A DNA stretch of 64,000 nt from assembly GCF_900243075.1 (NCBI RefSeq), contig NZ_OEZH01000182.1, positions 49,679 through 113,678 of the forward strand, written 5' to 3'. The stretch is from Clostridioides difficile (GTDB lineage: Bacteria; Bacillota; Clostridia; Peptostreptococcales; Peptostreptococcaceae). Below are positions 63,293 to 64,000 of this stretch, in pieces (position 1 is the first letter of the stretch; each line of letters opens with the position of its first letter). The position numbers and the translations under genes were made by a program. A model generated the notes under the pieces. That model did no database searches, was not told the DNA's origin, and saw nothing but the letters and a program-made list of their open reading frames with translations.

Positions 63293-63724
63293 TTAATCCA
63301 TAGTATTGAATTGAACTTTTGTTTTATTAATCAAACTAAACTCATCAATAATATCTTGCTCATATCTCAAGTTCTCTTCATATACACTTTTATTTATATA
63401 ATTCTTTAACTCATCAAATTTAATATTATTGCTATGTAAAACTGCATCTATAGCTGCTAAATAGATGGCTTTTTTATAATTATTTTCTGCAACTATTCCA
63501 TAACCCAAACTTTCATCCACCTTTACACTACATTCTGTAACTAATATCTCTCCTAAGTTAAATGTTGTGTTTTTTACACTTTCATTAGCTCTTACCATTA
63601 CTGTAGCTAAGTTAGGGTTTTTAATTATAGAAATACTTGATGTGTCTTTTATCATTGAATATATCTTTTCTAGTTTCTCTAAGTTCATATTTATCAATAT
63701 CTTAGTACTATCAACTGTATACAA
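63293..63724 (-). CDS. phnG: C-P lyase complex subunit PhnG
   Basis: 143 residues from a TTG start with AGGAGG 7 bases upstream. First gene of the C-P lyase operon. The conserved half GEILVTECSVKVDESLGYGIVAENNYKKAIYLAAIDAVLH matches PhnG (GE.LVTE..V.....G.G...G.....A...A..DA). The N-terminal part is divergent. PhnG forms the core hetero-octamer with PhnH, I and J. The upstream 276 bases hold no gene; phosphate (Pho box) control could not be seen. Confidence 0.9.
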   Translation of the reverse strand: MYTVDSTKILINMNLEKLEKIYSMIKDTSSISIIKNPNLATVMVRANESVKNTTFNLGEILVTECSVKVDESLGYGIVAENNYKKAIYLAAIDAVLHSNNIKFDELKNYINKSVYEENLRYEQDIIDEFSLINKTKVQFNTMD

Positions 63725-63923
63725 GATTTGTCCTCCTTAATCTAACTTTCGTTTGCTTCTCTTTAATAATATAATAAACAACCTAAGTTAAATGAATATT
63801 ACAGTTGAGTTAATTCTAATGAATATCTTGTAAATTCTTTTTTAACAATGTTAAGAAAATATATTTTAAAATATGAATTAATCCAATAAAAACAAAAAGA
63901 AGCTGTCTCAAAATTAGTATAAT

Positions 63924-63990
63924 CCCCTTATAGTAGACATTTAAATAAAAGGCCATTATAATAGGTCTAAAAAGCGTATACTCTAAGGGG
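63924..63990. other. Long inverted repeat at the right edge
   Basis: CCCCTTATAGTA (63924-63935) and TACTCTAAGGGG (63979-63990) form a 12-bp stem with one mismatch around a 43-nt loop, followed by GTTTTTCTAT on the plus strand. It may be a bidirectional terminator for genes beyond the edge or the end of a mobile element. The sequence stops too early to tell. Confidence 0.4.
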
Positions 63991-64000
63991 GTTTTTCTAT

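Noticed and set aside
63725..63890. Pho box upstream of phnG
   Set aside because: No pair of TTAACA-like direct repeats with 5-bp spacing could be identified, so phosphate control is not claimed.
1..64000. CRISPR arrays, tRNA or rRNA genes
   Set aside because: No regularly spaced direct repeats with unique spacers, no tRNA cloverleaf and no rRNA-like sequence were noticed while reading.

Overview
The window is AT-rich Gram-positive DNA (roughly 30% G+C by eye) with strong AGGAGG-type ribosome binding sites and an endospore former's gene set (spoIIE, spoVT, spoVB, spoVG, yabP, yabQ). A complete type IV pilus operon sits behind a class II cyclic-di-GMP riboswitch, and the sporulation genes keep the Bacillus-like order mfd-spoVT-yabM-yabN-yabO-yabP-yabQ-divIC-spoIIE. 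This points to Peptostreptococcaceae, most likely Clostridioides difficile. Almost every gene is on the minus strand; murC is the only protein gene I support on the plus strand.

Layout, left to right (the minus-strand genes are transcribed right to left): (1) 1-2235, start of the F-type ATP synthase operon (atpZ-atpI-atpB-atpE-atpF), whose c subunit has a Na+-binding signature. (2) 2420-10909, housekeeping genes: dCMP deaminase, a YqeB-like molybdenum hydroxylase maturation protein, upp, rpiB, an arginine-phosphatase-like enzyme, tsaC, a ZIP transporter, prfA, prmC, DUF1385 and rpmE. (3) 11062-16137, rho with a long Asn/Lys-rich insertion, a 37-residue membrane protein, galU and an exported M3 peptidase. 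(4) 16239-16473, a cluster of DnaA-box-like sites beside spoIIE, including three at an exact 11-bp period. (5) 16488-30742, the sporulation and division cluster from spoIIE to pth. (6) 30756-42337, the type IV pilus operon pilA1-B-C-MN-O-V-U-K-T-D1-D2. (7) 42338-43426, a 1.1-kb gap holding the riboswitch and, upstream of it, what looks like a separate short transcription unit without a long ORF. (8) 43427-48946, prs, glmU, spoVG (SigmaH promoter), purR, and divergent murC. (9) 49090-55218, an unknown membrane-anchored protein, a cation efflux protein, an M20 peptidase, an acidic unknown protein, rsmA and rnmV. (10) 55469-63724, a C-P lyase operon phnGHIJKLM followed by a PHP-family hydrolase and a decayed 2-aminoethylphosphonate-type transporter.

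How the parts fit: c-di-GMP probably controls pili at two levels, by terminator control ahead of pilA1 and by MshEN motifs at the N-terminus of the PilB ATPase. The C-P lyase operon has the core enzymes but no phnN or phnP in the window; the PHP protein is in the right place to take over cyclic phosphate processing. Its neighbouring transporter is broken by a one-base deletion and a larger deletion that fused the ATPase to part of the binding protein.

The least explained items are the DnaA-box cluster, the orphan transcription unit at 42731-43203, and two hairpins that bury the ribosome binding sites of spoIIE and the M3 peptidase gene. All assignments come from reading the sequence; no database search was run.
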